In this document: positions 48,556 to 58,777 of the stretch, piece by piece
How the letters are laid out: each line of letters starts with the position of its first letter
How positions within the stretch are numbered: the first letter of the stretch is position 1
Assembly: GCA_902614395.1 (NCBI GenBank)
Contig: CACMKW010000005.1
Coordinates: 34,949 to 98,948 of the forward strand
DNA: 64,000 nt
DNA from: an uncultured Alphaproteobacteria bacterium
GTDB lineage: Bacteria; Pseudomonadota; Alphaproteobacteria; HIMB59; GCA-002718135
Reading direction: 5' to 3'
Notes under the pieces: model-generated
Database searches by the model: none
What the model saw: only the letters and a program-made list of their open reading frames with translations
Told to the model about the DNA's origin: nothing
Program-made: the position numbers and the translations under genes

Positions 48556-49584
48556 TTAATCTTTACTTGATTTTGCCCAAAGATTTATTTTTTCTTCTTT
48601 TGCATATTTATCTATTTCTTTTAATTCTTCAGAAGAAAATATTAAATTTTTTTGACTATCTAAGCATTCATCTAATTGTTCTACAGTTCTTGCACCAATA
48701 AGAGCTGATGTCATGTTTTTATGCCTAAGCACCCATGATAACGCCATCTGAGGTAGTGATTGATTTCTTTTCTTAGCTATGTTTGTTAATTTTTTAATTT
48801 TAAGTAAATAACTTTCAGTAATCATTTTTTTATCTAGCGATGAATTATCTGAAATTCTAGAAATTTTAGGAATAGATTTTAAATATTTACCTGATAACAT
48901 TCCTTGGGCAAGAGGAGAAAAAGCAATACACCCAATACCTAATTTTTTTAATGTAAATAATAAATCTTTTTCTATCCATCTATTGATCATTGAATAAGAA
49001 GGTTGATGAATAAGACAACTAACTCCTCTTACTTTTAGAAGTTTATTCATTTTAATTGTTTGCTTTGAACTATAAGAAGAAATACCAACATATAAAGCTT
49101 TTCCACTTCGTACTGCTTGAACTAAAGCATCAGCAGTCTCTTCTAAGGGCGTTAATGGATCAAAACGATGAGAGTAAAAAATATCTACATAATCTAATTT
49201 CATTCTTTTCAAACTTTGATCAAGACTTGCAGTTAAGTATTTTTTTGAACCCCATTCTCCATATGGTCCATCCCACATATGATAGCCAGCCTTACTTGAT
49301 ATTATCATTTCATCTCTATATTTTTTTAAATCAGAGTTCATAACTTTACCAAAATTAACTTCTGCAGATCCAGCTGGTGGTCCATAATTATTTGCTAAAT
49401 CAAAATGAGTTATACCTCTATCAAATGCTCTAAAAAGCATCCTCTTTGCTTCTTTTGACATAGATTTTTTACCGCCAAAGTTATGCCAAAGACCAAGTGT
49501 AATAGGGGGTAAAAGTAAGCCGCTATTTCCACATCTTCTGTAGGTTAATTTTTGATATCTTTTTGTGCTAGCTTTGTACGGCAT
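48556..49584 (-). CDS. aldo/keto reductase (YghZ / L-glyceraldehyde 3-phosphate reductase type)
   Basis: YRRCGNSGLLLPPITLGLWHNFG, THFDLANNYGPPAGSAEVNFGKVM, DYVDIFYSHRFDPLTPLEET, IGCIAFSPLAQGMLSGKYL. Confidence 0.94.
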   Translation of the reverse strand: MPYKASTKRYQKLTYRRCGNSGLLLPPITLGLWHNFGGKKSMSKEAKRMLFRAFDRGITHFDLANNYGPPAGSAEVNFGKVMNSDLKKYRDEMIISSKAGYHMWDGPYGEWGSKKYLTASLDQSLKRMKLDYVDIFYSHRFDPLTPLEETADALVQAVRSGKALYVGISSYSSKQTIKMNKLLKVRGVSCLIHQPSYSMINRWIEKDLLFTLKKLGIGCIAFSPLAQGMLSGKYLKSIPKISRISDNSSLDKKMITESYLLKIKKLTNIAKKRNQSLPQMALSWVLRHKNMTSALIGARTVEQLDECLDSQKNLIFSSEELKEIDKYAKEEKINLWAKSSKD

Positions 49585-49633
49585 ATTTAAAAATAATTAT
49601 AAAATTTTATATAATAATATATAAATTAAATAA

Positions 49634-49750
49634 ATGACTGACTTGCAATGGTATGCATATTTAGGGGGATTTGTAGCTTTCGCAATTGGATGTTACATAT
49701 ATTATCTTTCTAGAAATAAAGAACTAAATGATCAGCAGATAAAAAAATAG
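49634..49750 (+). CDS. small membrane protein (38 aa)
   Basis: Unlisted ORF MTDLQWYAYLGGFVAFAIGCYIYYLSRNKELNDQQIKK*. Confidence 0.5.
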   Translation: MTDLQWYAYLGGFVAFAIGCYIYYLSRNKELNDQQIKK

Positions 49751-49830
49751 AAAAAGACTTATGAATTTTTTTTTAATTATAGCTTTAGTTTGTGTTGGTT
49801 ATTCGTGGCTGTAAAAATAAGAGATAACTT

Positions 49831-51318
49831 TTGAAATATTATATTGCAATTGATGCTGGGACTTCAGTTATTAAGACAGTAATATTCAATACAAATTTTA
49901 AACAAATAAATTCTTATAGTATAAAAAATCCAGTAGTAACTGACAAATTTGGTAAATCTGAAATTGAAATGGAAAAATTTTGGATGCTTACCGCAAGGTG
50001 TATTAAACTATTAATAAAGAAATCCAAAATTCAATCACAATCAATTGTTGGCTTAGGCATAACCGGAAATATGGTTGGGTTTTGGTCTATTAATAATAAA
50101 AATAATCCAGTAAGAAATGCAATTTTGTGGAATGATACTAGAAGTATAAAAATTTTCACTAATAAAAAAATATTTGATCAAATTTATAAAATTACAGGCT
50201 CTATCGCGCAATACGGCTGTACTATACCTATTCTAAAGTGGATGACTAAGTTTGAAAAAGAAAATTTAAAGAAAATTAAATATATCTTAACTTGTAAAGA
50301 TTGGTTAAGATTTAAATTAACAGGAAATATAAATAATGATGAAACAGAGGTTTCGGTATATCCAGGAGATATAAAAAATAAAAAATTATCAAAAAAGATT
50401 TTCAAAATATTTAATCTAAACACTAAATATTTCAAACTTTTTCCAGAAATAAAAAAATCAAATGAATTAGGCGGATACATTACTAAAAGTGCATCAAAAT
50501 TAACCAATTTAAAAATTGGTACCCCAGTTATTATAGGATGTGGTGATGTAATAGCTTCAATATTAGGAGCTGGAGGAATTAACCATAATAAAAAAATAAG
50601 TATAGTTGGAACTACATGTCACAATATTATAGTTAAAAATAATTCAAAAATATCTAAAGACGGTTCAGGATTATTTTTTGCTTCTTTAAATAATACTTGG
50701 TTAGAAACTAAAATAAACGTTGCAGGAACTACTAATATTGATTGGGTAATTAATAATTTCTACAAAAATTCAAAAAAGTATTCAAATAAAATTAAAATAA
50801 TTAATAATTTTGAAAAAAAATATTTAACTTTCAATAATCCTGAAAATTCATTGATATTTCTTCCTTACATAAATTACGGAGGAACAATATCCCCGTTTGT
50901 AAATTTAAATTCTAAAGCGGAAATTTTTGGAATTTTACCACATCATAATAATTTTGATATTATGACTGCTTGTTACGAAGGTTTAGCATTATCTATTAAG
51001 GATTGTTTTGCTAATAAAATTAAATCTAAAGACAGTCTTTATCTTGCAGGAGGTGCATCAAAAAGTAAAATTTTACCTCAATTAATTTCAAGTATTTTAA
51101 ATATTAAAGTTAAAATTTTAACTAATTCAGAATTGGGTGCGCTAGGTATTGTATTCTTAATTGACAGTTACTTGCATCAAAAAGATTTAAAAAAATTGAT
51201 TAACGATCGTCAAAATATTGGTCATATTTACACACCCCAAAGAAAACAATCCAAATATCTTAATAATAAATATCAAAAATATAAAAAATTAAGAGAGTCA
51301 TTGAATAATATTTGGTGA
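49831..51318 (+). CDS. FGGY family carbohydrate kinase
   Basis: YYIAIDAGTSVIKTVIFNTNFK, GLGITGNM, NAILWNDTRS, YLAGGASKSKILPQLISSIL. Confidence 0.92.
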   Translation: MKYYIAIDAGTSVIKTVIFNTNFKQINSYSIKNPVVTDKFGKSEIEMEKFWMLTARCIKLLIKKSKIQSQSIVGLGITGNMVGFWSINNKNNPVRNAILWNDTRSIKIFTNKKIFDQIYKITGSIAQYGCTIPILKWMTKFEKENLKKIKYILTCKDWLRFKLTGNINNDETEVSVYPGDIKNKKLSKKIFKIFNLNTKYFKLFPEIKKSNELGGYITKSASKLTNLKIGTPVIIGCGDVIASILGAGGINHNKKISIVGTTCHNIIVKNNSKISKDGSGLFFASLNNTWLETKINVAGTTNIDWVINNFYKNSKKYSNKIKIINNFEKKYLTFNNPENSLIFLPYINYGGTISPFVNLNSKAEIFGILPHHNNFDIMTACYEGLALSIKDCFANKIKSKDSLYLAGGASKSKILPQLISSILNIKVKILTNSELGALGIVFLIDSYLHQKDLKKLINDRQNIGHIYTPQRKQSKYLNNKYQKYKKLRESLNNIW

Positions 51319-51389
51319 AAGTCTCTAATTTAGTTGATAATGTTAGTATATTTATATTAAAATATTAATCATAAATTAAGTGAGGAAAA

Positions 51390-52661
51390 ATGAATAAAAT
51401 ATTATTATTTTTTATTACAATTCTATTTTCTTTGAATGCTTATGCTGTAACAAATGTTACTTTTTGGCATATGGAAGGTGTTCCACATAGAGTTGATAGA
51501 ATTCAGACATTAATAGATGAGTTTAATTCTGCAAATCCAGATATTAATGTAACTCAAGAAGTTCAAAACTGGGGTGAAATTTATGCTAAAGCACCTGCCT
51601 CAGTTGCTGCTGGAACTGCTCCAGAAATATTAGTTGGTATTCCAGATTTTACTCCTATACTTGCTGATATGGGTGCAGCACAACCTGTAGAAGATTTTGT
51701 TGCAGAACTAGATTCAAAATATGGTTTTTATCAAAAAGCACTTGATCAATATACTTATAATGGTCACACTTGGGCTGTTCCTTTATGGAACATGGGTTTA
51801 TCACTTTGGTATAGAAAAAGCGATTTTGAAGCAGCTGGAATTGAACCTCCAAAAACTTGGTCTGATCTAAAAAAAGCTGCTAAGGCTTTAACTAAAGACG
51901 GTGTTTATGGAATAGGTCTTCCAGGAAATAAACAACTTTATACAGATCAAACAATTTATAGTTTTATGGTTAATTCAGGCGCTGAAGAAATTTATAATTC
52001 TGATGGTACTTTAAGATTTGATAACCCTCAAACTGTAGCAGCTTATGATGTTTATAAAGAATTATATGAATATTCAGCTCCAGATGCTGCAAACTGGACT
52101 TGGGGAGAAGCAGAAGCCTGTTTTGCAAGTAAAGGTTGTGCAATGATATTGCAGTTTACTGTAATTTCTACATATGACTCACAAGCTGGTGGCGATGCTA
52201 GTGACTTAGGTGTTATTCAAATCCCTTATGCAAATGGTAAAGCTCATAGAGCTGGAACTGTTTCATATGTGAACTCTGCAATGATTATGACCGCAGATGA
52301 AGCGAAAATGGAAGCTTCCAAGAAGTTTTTAAGTTTTTTAATGGAACCTGGAAACTATGGAAGATTTATTAACATGGAGCCAGGATTATTTTTACCAATA
52401 ACTGAAGCTGGAAGTCAAGATTCAACTTATTGGGATGATCCAGTTGTTGTAAAATATAAATCACAAGTAGAAACGATGTTAGACAACTCTACAAGAGGGA
52501 GTCTATTTGGATTTACTAATGGAAATACTTTTACAAGTATATCATCTATATCAGCTCAGAATTTATTAGCTCAAACTCTTCAATTAACTTTAATCGATGG
52601 CAAAAGTGCAAAAGATGCGGTTAGTGAAGGTATGGAAATAATGACTGAAGCTATTGAATAA
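51390..52661 (+). CDS. sugar ABC transporter substrate-binding protein
   Basis: Signal peptide; NVTFWHMEGVPHRVDRIQTLIDEFNSANPDINVTQEVQNWGEIYAK, extracellular solute-binding family 1. Confidence 0.94.
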   Translation: MNKILLFFITILFSLNAYAVTNVTFWHMEGVPHRVDRIQTLIDEFNSANPDINVTQEVQNWGEIYAKAPASVAAGTAPEILVGIPDFTPILADMGAAQPVEDFVAELDSKYGFYQKALDQYTYNGHTWAVPLWNMGLSLWYRKSDFEAAGIEPPKTWSDLKKAAKALTKDGVYGIGLPGNKQLYTDQTIYSFMVNSGAEEIYNSDGTLRFDNPQTVAAYDVYKELYEYSAPDAANWTWGEAEACFASKGCAMILQFTVISTYDSQAGGDASDLGVIQIPYANGKAHRAGTVSYVNSAMIMTADEAKMEASKKFLSFLMEPGNYGRFINMEPGLFLPITEAGSQDSTYWDDPVVVKYKSQVETMLDNSTRGSLFGFTNGNTFTSISSISAQNLLAQTLQLTLIDGKSAKDAVSEGMEIMTEAIE

Positions 52662-52674
52662 ATTAAAATCTTTT

Positions 52675-52699
52675 CAGCACCCCTATACAAGGGGTGCTG
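52675..52699 (+). terminator. intercistronic hairpin between substrate-binding protein and permease genes
   Basis: CAGCACCCC-TATACAA-GGGGTGCTG, perfect 9-bp GC-rich stem. Confidence 0.8.
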
Positions 52700-52707
52700 T
52701 AAATTCT

Positions 52708-53580
52708 GTGAAAAAAAATAATATTGAAGGTTGGCTGTTTGTATCTCCATTAGTTATTTGGATATGTCTTATTATTTTAGTTCCAATTTATATAGCATTT
52801 GAATTAAGTTTATTTAACGTTAAGATAATTGGCACTTCAGGGAAATTTGTTGGAATTGACAACTATATAAAATTACTTGGTAAATCAAAATTTTTAAATG
52901 CTTCATTAAATAGTTTGTATTGGATAATTGGCAATGCAATCTGCCAGACATTTTTTGCATTCACTATAGCCTTAACAATTAATTATAAATTCCCTGGCAA
53001 AAAAATTATGGCTAATTGGATTATTTTATCATTTATAATTCCAACAGTAGTAGTTGTTGTAATTTGGAAATTAATGCTAAGTAGTAGTAGTGGTGTAATA
53101 AATTCAGTTTTAATTGATATTGGTTTATTAGATGAAGCTACGGGTTTTTTTAGCTCACCAAACAAAGCTTTCATAAGTTTAGTTATAATTAATTCATGGA
53201 GATGGAGCCCTTTTTTAGCATTAATTATTCTATCCGGACTAAATTCCATAAATAGAGAAATGTATGATGCATCTAAGGTTGATGGAGCTAATTTTATTCA
53301 ACAATTTTTTTTCATCACATTTCCAAATCTTAAAAGTGTTCTATTTGTATTAGGATTAGTTGGTACATTACTGTCATTCAATATATTTGACATTATATGG
53401 TTAATTACAAAAGGTGGGCCATCAAGTGCTACTACAACATTACCATTATTAATTTATGAGACAGCGTTTACCAAATTTAGAATCAGTCAGGCTGCAACCT
53501 TATCAATAATTACCAGTTTCTTATTATTACTATTTTCAATAATCTTTATTAAATCAATGGCACCTAAAGAAGATGATTAA
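52708..53580 (+). CDS. sugar ABC transporter permease (MalF/UgpA type)
   Basis: EGWLFVSPLVIWICLIILVPIYIAFELSLF, NREMYDASKVDGANFIQQFFFITFPNLK; listed start 52654, in-frame GTG 52708 follows the hairpin. Confidence 0.9.
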   Translation: MKKNNIEGWLFVSPLVIWICLIILVPIYIAFELSLFNVKIIGTSGKFVGIDNYIKLLGKSKFLNASLNSLYWIIGNAICQTFFAFTIALTINYKFPGKKIMANWIILSFIIPTVVVVVIWKLMLSSSSGVINSVLIDIGLLDEATGFFSSPNKAFISLVIINSWRWSPFLALIILSGLNSINREMYDASKVDGANFIQQFFFITFPNLKSVLFVLGLVGTLLSFNIFDIIWLITKGGPSSATTTLPLLIYETAFTKFRISQAATLSIITSFLLLLFSIIFIKSMAPKEDD

Positions 53581-54403
53581 AGAAAATAATATAAAATTTA
53601 TATTCTTAAGTTTATCTCTATCGTTGATAATACTAATTTTTTTCTTTCCTTTTTTTTGGATAATTACATCATCATTTAAAAGTCCTGAAGAAATAATTGC
53701 AACATCTACAACCATTATTCCCAGATCTTTTACTTTAGAGCATTATAATAAAATATTATTTAACTCAGATTTTTTTATATATTTAAAAAATAGTTTAATA
53801 GTATCATTCTCCTCTATGATAATTTCGATCATTTTATCTGTGTCTGCTGCATATGGTCTACACAAACTTAAATTTTATGGAAATAAATTTGTAGAATATT
53901 CATTGCTTGTTACTTATGCTTTTCCAGGAGTAATTTTATTAGTACCAATTTATTTATTGTTTGCAAAAGTAAATCTACTCAACAGTTATTTTGCATTAAT
54001 TATTGTTAATGTTTTATTTGCCACTCCATTTGCAGTTTGGATGTTAAAAGCTTTTTTTAAGCTAATTCCTAATGAAATAGAGGAGGCGGCATATATTGAT
54101 GGGGCATCACGATATATTGTAATTTCTAGAATTATTATTCCTTTAGCTGCTCCAGGTATTGCAAGTGTATCAATTTTTTGTTTTATTATTTCATGGACTG
54201 AGTATCTTTTTGCTTCAATCTTAATAAGTGGTGATAATTTAAAAACATTACCTGTTGGTTTAGCGGGAATAGTTGGTCAATACCAAATTGATTGGGGTTT
54301 TTTATTATCTGGGGCGGTTCTTGCTAGTCTACCTGTTATCTTATTATTTGTTTTTATTGGTAAATACTTTGTATCTGGATTAACAGAAGGAGCTGTTAAG
54401 TAA
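53573..54403 (+). CDS. sugar ABC transporter permease (MalG/UgpE type)
   Basis: FPFFWIITSSFKSPEEI, IPNEIEEAAYIDGASRYIVISRIIIPLAAPGI (EAA motif). Confidence 0.94.
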   Translation: MIKENNIKFIFLSLSLSLIILIFFFPFFWIITSSFKSPEEIIATSTTIIPRSFTLEHYNKILFNSDFFIYLKNSLIVSFSSMIISIILSVSAAYGLHKLKFYGNKFVEYSLLVTYAFPGVILLVPIYLLFAKVNLLNSYFALIIVNVLFATPFAVWMLKAFFKLIPNEIEEAAYIDGASRYIVISRIIIPLAAPGIASVSIFCFIISWTEYLFASILISGDNLKTLPVGLAGIVGQYQIDWGFLLSGAVLASLPVILLFVFIGKYFVSGLTEGAVK

Positions 54404-54421
54404 AATTAAAAGTATAATCAA

Positions 54422-55249
54422 TTAATCAAATTTAACTCCAGAGAATTTTTGTAAATTAACTAACTTAGATGTAATCAACATAGAAGTTATTACCAGCGCT
54501 ATTGCAAATATTCCAGCAGCAGCAGCAGTAGGCTCAAAAGTATATCTTAAAGACCAATACAGAGCTATTGGTAGAGGAGTATTGTTTGGCGTTGCCATAA
54601 ACAAAGAGACATCAAATTGACCAAAAGAAACAATGAAAGCAAAGACTGAGCCTGCCATAACCCCGTTACTAATGTTAGGAAGTGTGACTTTTCTAAAGGC
54701 TTTAAGAGGTGATGCGCCTAAACTTCTTGCTGCTTGCTCTAAATTTAAATCAAAATTAAATAAAGAGGCGGAAACAGTCCCTATAACATATGGCATCGTA
54801 ACTAACATATGAGCTATTACCATACCAGGATACGATCGCGCTAAACCAATGTCAGTTGAAACATAAAAAATATATAGAGCTAGACCTAAAACTATTCCTG
54901 GTAAGATTAATGGTGAAAGAAATAAAGCTCTTAAAAGTTGAGATCCTGGAAAGCTAAATCTTGTTATAAAAATTGCAGCCAGAGTCCCAAAAATAGTTGA
55001 TAAAGTCATAGTTATTAATGCCAAACCAAAGCTAAAGAGAAAAGCAGATAGAAATTCCTCGCTTCTAAAAAAAGCAAATATCCATCTTAGTGAAATTCCT
55101 TCAGGAGGAAAGGTTAAATGATCTCCTGAATTGAGACCTGTTAAAACTACAATAAAAACTGGTATTAATAAAATTGCTAAAGCAATTCCAGATCCAATTT
55201 TAACTAATGTTCCTAATTCATTAACTTCTCTAATCTTTGCTTTACTCAT
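54422..55249 (-). CDS. ABC transporter permease (PotC-like)
   Basis: LEQAARSLGASPLKAFRKVTLPNISNGVMAGSVFAFIVSFGQFDVSLFM. Confidence 0.93.
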   Translation of the reverse strand: MSKAKIREVNELGTLVKIGSGIALAILLIPVFIVVLTGLNSGDHLTFPPEGISLRWIFAFFRSEEFLSAFLFSFGLALITMTLSTIFGTLAAIFITRFSFPGSQLLRALFLSPLILPGIVLGLALYIFYVSTDIGLARSYPGMVIAHMLVTMPYVIGTVSASLFNFDLNLEQAARSLGASPLKAFRKVTLPNISNGVMAGSVFAFIVSFGQFDVSLFMATPNNTPLPIALYWSLRYTFEPTAAAAGIFAIALVITSMLITSKLVNLQKFSGVKFD

Positions 55250-56139
55250 GCTCTTCCACCACCAATTCTAATTGCAACTCTTTGATAAACGATAACTGAT
55301 AACAAACTTGTACAAAATAATACAACTGCAATCGCAGAACCAAATTGCCATTTGCCCATTTCTGCAATTTGTTGATACACGTGAAGAGGCATAACCATAA
55401 CTTTCCAACCACCCATTAGAGCAGGAACGATATAAGAACTTATTGAAATAGCAAATACAAGTAATGTACCAGCTAAAATTCCAGGCATAGATAGTGGAAT
55501 AATAATTTTCCAAAATGCTTGGTTGGGTGATGCTCCTAAACTTCTACTAGCTTCTACTACTGCCGGTGAAATTCCTCTTATAATTCCAATTAACGAAAGA
55601 ACCATAAATGGCAAAGAGAATTGCACAAGACCAACTAAAACACCAAGTTTATTATACATAAGACCAATAGGTTTTTCGATGATATTAAAGTACATTAATG
55701 CACCGTTAATTAAACCATTGTCCCCCATTAAAACCATAAGTCCGAAAAGACGAATAACCATATCTAGTTGCATTGCACATAATACTAAAATCATTAAGAA
55801 TGTATTTCTTGCAACATTTTCTGTTTTAGCAATTAAATATGCAAGAGGATAACCAATAATAAGAGTTATAAAAGATGCTAACGCTGCCAAGGAAACGGAT
55901 GTTACAGCTGCATCAAAGTATAAAGAACGATTATAAATTCTTAGAAAACTTTTTAACGTCCATTTTCCTTGTAAATCTAGTACACCGGTTACAGGCTTAT
56001 CAAAAGCTAGTACAAACATACTTAAAACTGGGATTATAAAAAAAATAATAAATAATATTAAGGCCGGTAGTACAAGTAGAATTGGTCTATATGTATAAAA
56101 AATTCTTAGAAAGTTATTTTTATCTTTTGTATCTTCCAT
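55246..56139 (-). CDS. ABC transporter permease (PotB-like)
   Basis: AVVEASRSLGASPNQAFWKIIIPLSMPGILAGTLLVFAISISSYIVPALMGG. Confidence 0.93.
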   Translation of the reverse strand: MEDTKDKNNFLRIFYTYRPILLVLPALILFIIFFIIPVLSMFVLAFDKPVTGVLDLQGKWTLKSFLRIYNRSLYFDAAVTSVSLAALASFITLIIGYPLAYLIAKTENVARNTFLMILVLCAMQLDMVIRLFGLMVLMGDNGLINGALMYFNIIEKPIGLMYNKLGVLVGLVQFSLPFMVLSLIGIIRGISPAVVEASRSLGASPNQAFWKIIIPLSMPGILAGTLLVFAISISSYIVPALMGGWKVMVMPLHVYQQIAEMGKWQFGSAIAVVLFCTSLLSVIVYQRVAIRIGGGRA

Positions 56140-57233
56140 TACTTAATATCCTCAAGAGGAGTATAATCAAATGGTAGTCCAAATGCTCGTGGTCCAAATA
56201 ATTTTAATGCTTTTTCTGATCTCATTATTGGTGGAACTGAAACTGCCACTATTTTTATTCTTTGTCCATATCTTAAACTATCAGTAGTAATCGGCTCTCC
56301 AGTTTCACTATCAAGAGCACAAATTAAATCTGGTACCATTGCTAACACCTTATTATCATTAAGTTTAGCATAAGAAAATTCATTTTGAAACTCAACTAAT
56401 AAAGTATCTTTATCATTTAAACTTTTCAAATACATTTTTCCTCTAGTCCATCCATTTACTGTCTCTCTTAAAAGATCATCAATCTTACCTGTGAAGAGAA
56501 GTTTACCAACTCGAGGAGGGTTACTTTTTCCCATATATTTTATAATTTCTTCAACCGGATCATTTTTATCATCTCTTGCTTTCTGTATTAGAGATCCAAT
56601 TTCAAAAGAAAGCTTTATAGTATTATGAACCGAAGTTTCTCTAATTTGTTTTGCATTCATTGGATAACAAGCTACTTGACAAATACCACCCATTCTTACA
56701 CAAACAGCTCTCGATAACCATTCACCTGAACTACTATTTCTAGAATTAAAAATTCCAGTTTCATAAAAATCATTAATTACAACTAATGGATTAATACTTA
56801 CATCGCCAACATTATAAGTTACCATTTGTAATTCAGGAAAAGCTCTTCCCATTCCATCTGCATCTATTACTGGTAAACCTGACAATGCTCCAACAACAAG
56901 TGGTAATGTTGCATTAACACCACCTGCTTCAATAGGCATTATGGCATTAAATTTTTTTCCTATTATCTCTTCAACTTTTTTCATTGCTTCATATGAAGTT
57001 AAACCATTCGGAGCTTTTTCCCCAAACACAGTTGGTGCTCCCATAGTTAATACGTTGCAGGCAAATGTATCATCATCAATTTCATCTGGACTAATTATTT
57101 TTACTTTTTTTCCCTGTTCTAGTTGATGTTTTAACATTAACTTTCCAATATAGGGATCTCCACCACCGCCTGTAGCTAAGAATGCTGTACCTCTGGCAAG
57201 ATCTTCCAAGTTTGTTAAGTTTAATTCAATCAT
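56139..57233 (-). CDS. DUF917 family protein (copy A)
   Basis: LARGTAFLATGGGGDPYIGKLMLKHQLE, IMPIEAGGVNATLPLVVGALSGLPVIDADGMGRAFPELQM. Confidence 0.93.
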   Translation of the reverse strand: MIELNLTNLEDLARGTAFLATGGGGDPYIGKLMLKHQLEQGKKVKIISPDEIDDDTFACNVLTMGAPTVFGEKAPNGLTSYEAMKKVEEIIGKKFNAIMPIEAGGVNATLPLVVGALSGLPVIDADGMGRAFPELQMVTYNVGDVSINPLVVINDFYETGIFNSRNSSSGEWLSRAVCVRMGGICQVACYPMNAKQIRETSVHNTIKLSFEIGSLIQKARDDKNDPVEEIIKYMGKSNPPRVGKLLFTGKIDDLLRETVNGWTRGKMYLKSLNDKDTLLVEFQNEFSYAKLNDNKVLAMVPDLICALDSETGEPITTDSLRYGQRIKIVAVSVPPIMRSEKALKLFGPRAFGLPFDYTPLEDIK

Positions 57234-58777
57234 TAAAATATATCTCCAACTGCCTTAGCATGTATTCTAACTGAACCAGAAGGTAGATAGCTCAAAGGTA
57301 TTTCTTCTAATTCTATAATTTTAATTGTATCTTTAATTGCTCCAGCTTGAAGTGCTCTACTTATTGCATCGTTTTTAGCATTTTCAATTGATTTTTCTCT
57401 TCCCATTTCAGAATATGAATAAATTTTATCTATTTCACCACCAGCTTGTGCAAGCGAAGCACCTATGGCATTAGCAACATCTGAATGATCAGGTATTAAA
57501 ACTTCACTAGCACCTTTTAATTTACCATTTACTAAAATACTTCCACCTCCAACCAATATTACTGGTACATCATCTTTATTTAGTTTTACTCTATCAATTC
57601 CTTCTTCAATCATGTTTTTAATTTTATTTTGAGATTTAGTTATCAAGTCATTGCTTATGTGTTCTACTTTATTTTTATCTCCAAAATTAGCATCACCTGA
57701 AGCAACAGTAATATCAGAAGTTGTTAAAGTTTTACCTCCAAAAATTAGAGCTTCTTTATCTAATTTATAACCAACTGAATCCGGTCCTACTGAAACTTGA
57801 TTATTATTTTCTCTAATTATACTTCCACCTCCAAGTCCTATAGAGATTAAATCTGGCATTCTAAAATTAGTTCTTACGCCGCCAATGTCTACAGGTATAG
57901 CAGACTCTCTAGGAAAACCCTCTTTTATAACTCCAAAATCAGTTGTTGTTCCCCCAATATCAACAACAATTGCGTTATTTTTTTTTGATAAAAAACCTGC
58001 TCCTCTCATACTATTTGTAGGACCCGAAGCAAAAGTTAGTACTGGATAGTTTTTAACTATATCGGCTGACATTAGAGTACCATCATTCTGACTAATATAA
58101 AATGGACTTTTAATTTTTAATTCTTTTAATGCATCTTTAAACGATGAAATAACTTTATCAGCAAGTTTTCCTAAAGAAGAATTCATAATGGTTGCATTTT
58201 CTCTTTCTACAAATCCTACTCTTCCTATCCTATGAGACATTGTAATAATAGCATCAGGATTATGTTCTTTAATAATTTTAGCTGTATCTATTTCCTGTTG
58301 TTCATTAATTGGAGAAAATACACAAGAAATTGATATATACTTTAGATTTTTATTTTTAATTTCTTTTGCAACTTTAGTTATTTCTTCAGTTGTCCAATCG
58401 CCAAGTAATCTGCCATCAAATTCATACCCCCCATTTACAATCCAAAAATTTTCTCCAATTATTTTTCTTAAATTATCTGAAAAATCTATACAGGGTGGAA
58501 CACTCACTGTAGCTGGGTAACCCAATCTTACTACTGCTACTTGTTCTAATCTTTTGTTTTCAACAAATGCATTTGTGAATTGAGTAGTACCAATCATCAC
58601 TGACTCAATATTTTTTGTATCAATATTATTTCTATTTAATATTGTTGAAACTGCTTTAATTATACCCAAACCAGGTTCTTCTGTTGTTGCTGATTTATAA
58701 CCATCAACAACTTCTTTACCTTGCATTAATACAGCATCAGTATTAGTACCACCTACATCAACCCCAATACGAAACAT
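57233..58777 (-). CDS. hydantoinase/oxoprolinase family protein, HyuA-like (copy A)
   Basis: FRIGVDVGGTNTDAVLM, MIGTTQFTNAFVENKRLEQVAVVRLG, ISQNDGTLMSADIVKNYPVLTFASGPTNSMRGAGFLS. Confidence 0.95.
   Translation of the reverse strand: MFRIGVDVGGTNTDAVLMQGKEVVDGYKSATTEEPGLGIIKAVSTILNRNNIDTKNIESVMIGTTQFTNAFVENKRLEQVAVVRLGYPATVSVPPCIDFSDNLRKIIGENFWIVNGGYEFDGRLLGDWTTEEITKVAKEIKNKNLKYISISCVFSPINEQQEIDTAKIIKEHNPDAIITMSHRIGRVGFVERENATIMNSSLGKLADKVISSFKDALKELKIKSPFYISQNDGTLMSADIVKNYPVLTFASGPTNSMRGAGFLSKKNNAIVVDIGGTTTDFGVIKEGFPRESAIPVDIGGVRTNFRMPDLISIGLGGGSIIRENNNQVSVGPDSVGYKLDKEALIFGGKTLTTSDITVASGDANFGDKNKVEHISNDLITKSQNKIKNMIEEGIDRVKLNKDDVPVILVGGGSILVNGKLKGASEVLIPDHSDVANAIGASLAQAGGEIDKIYSYSEMGREKSIENAKNDAISRALQAGAIKDTIKIIELEEIPLSYLPSGSVRIHAKAVGDIF

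Noticed and set aside
55523-55852. ORF (109 aa) antisense to the PotB-like permease
   Set aside because: Shadow of a conserved permease; no independent evidence.
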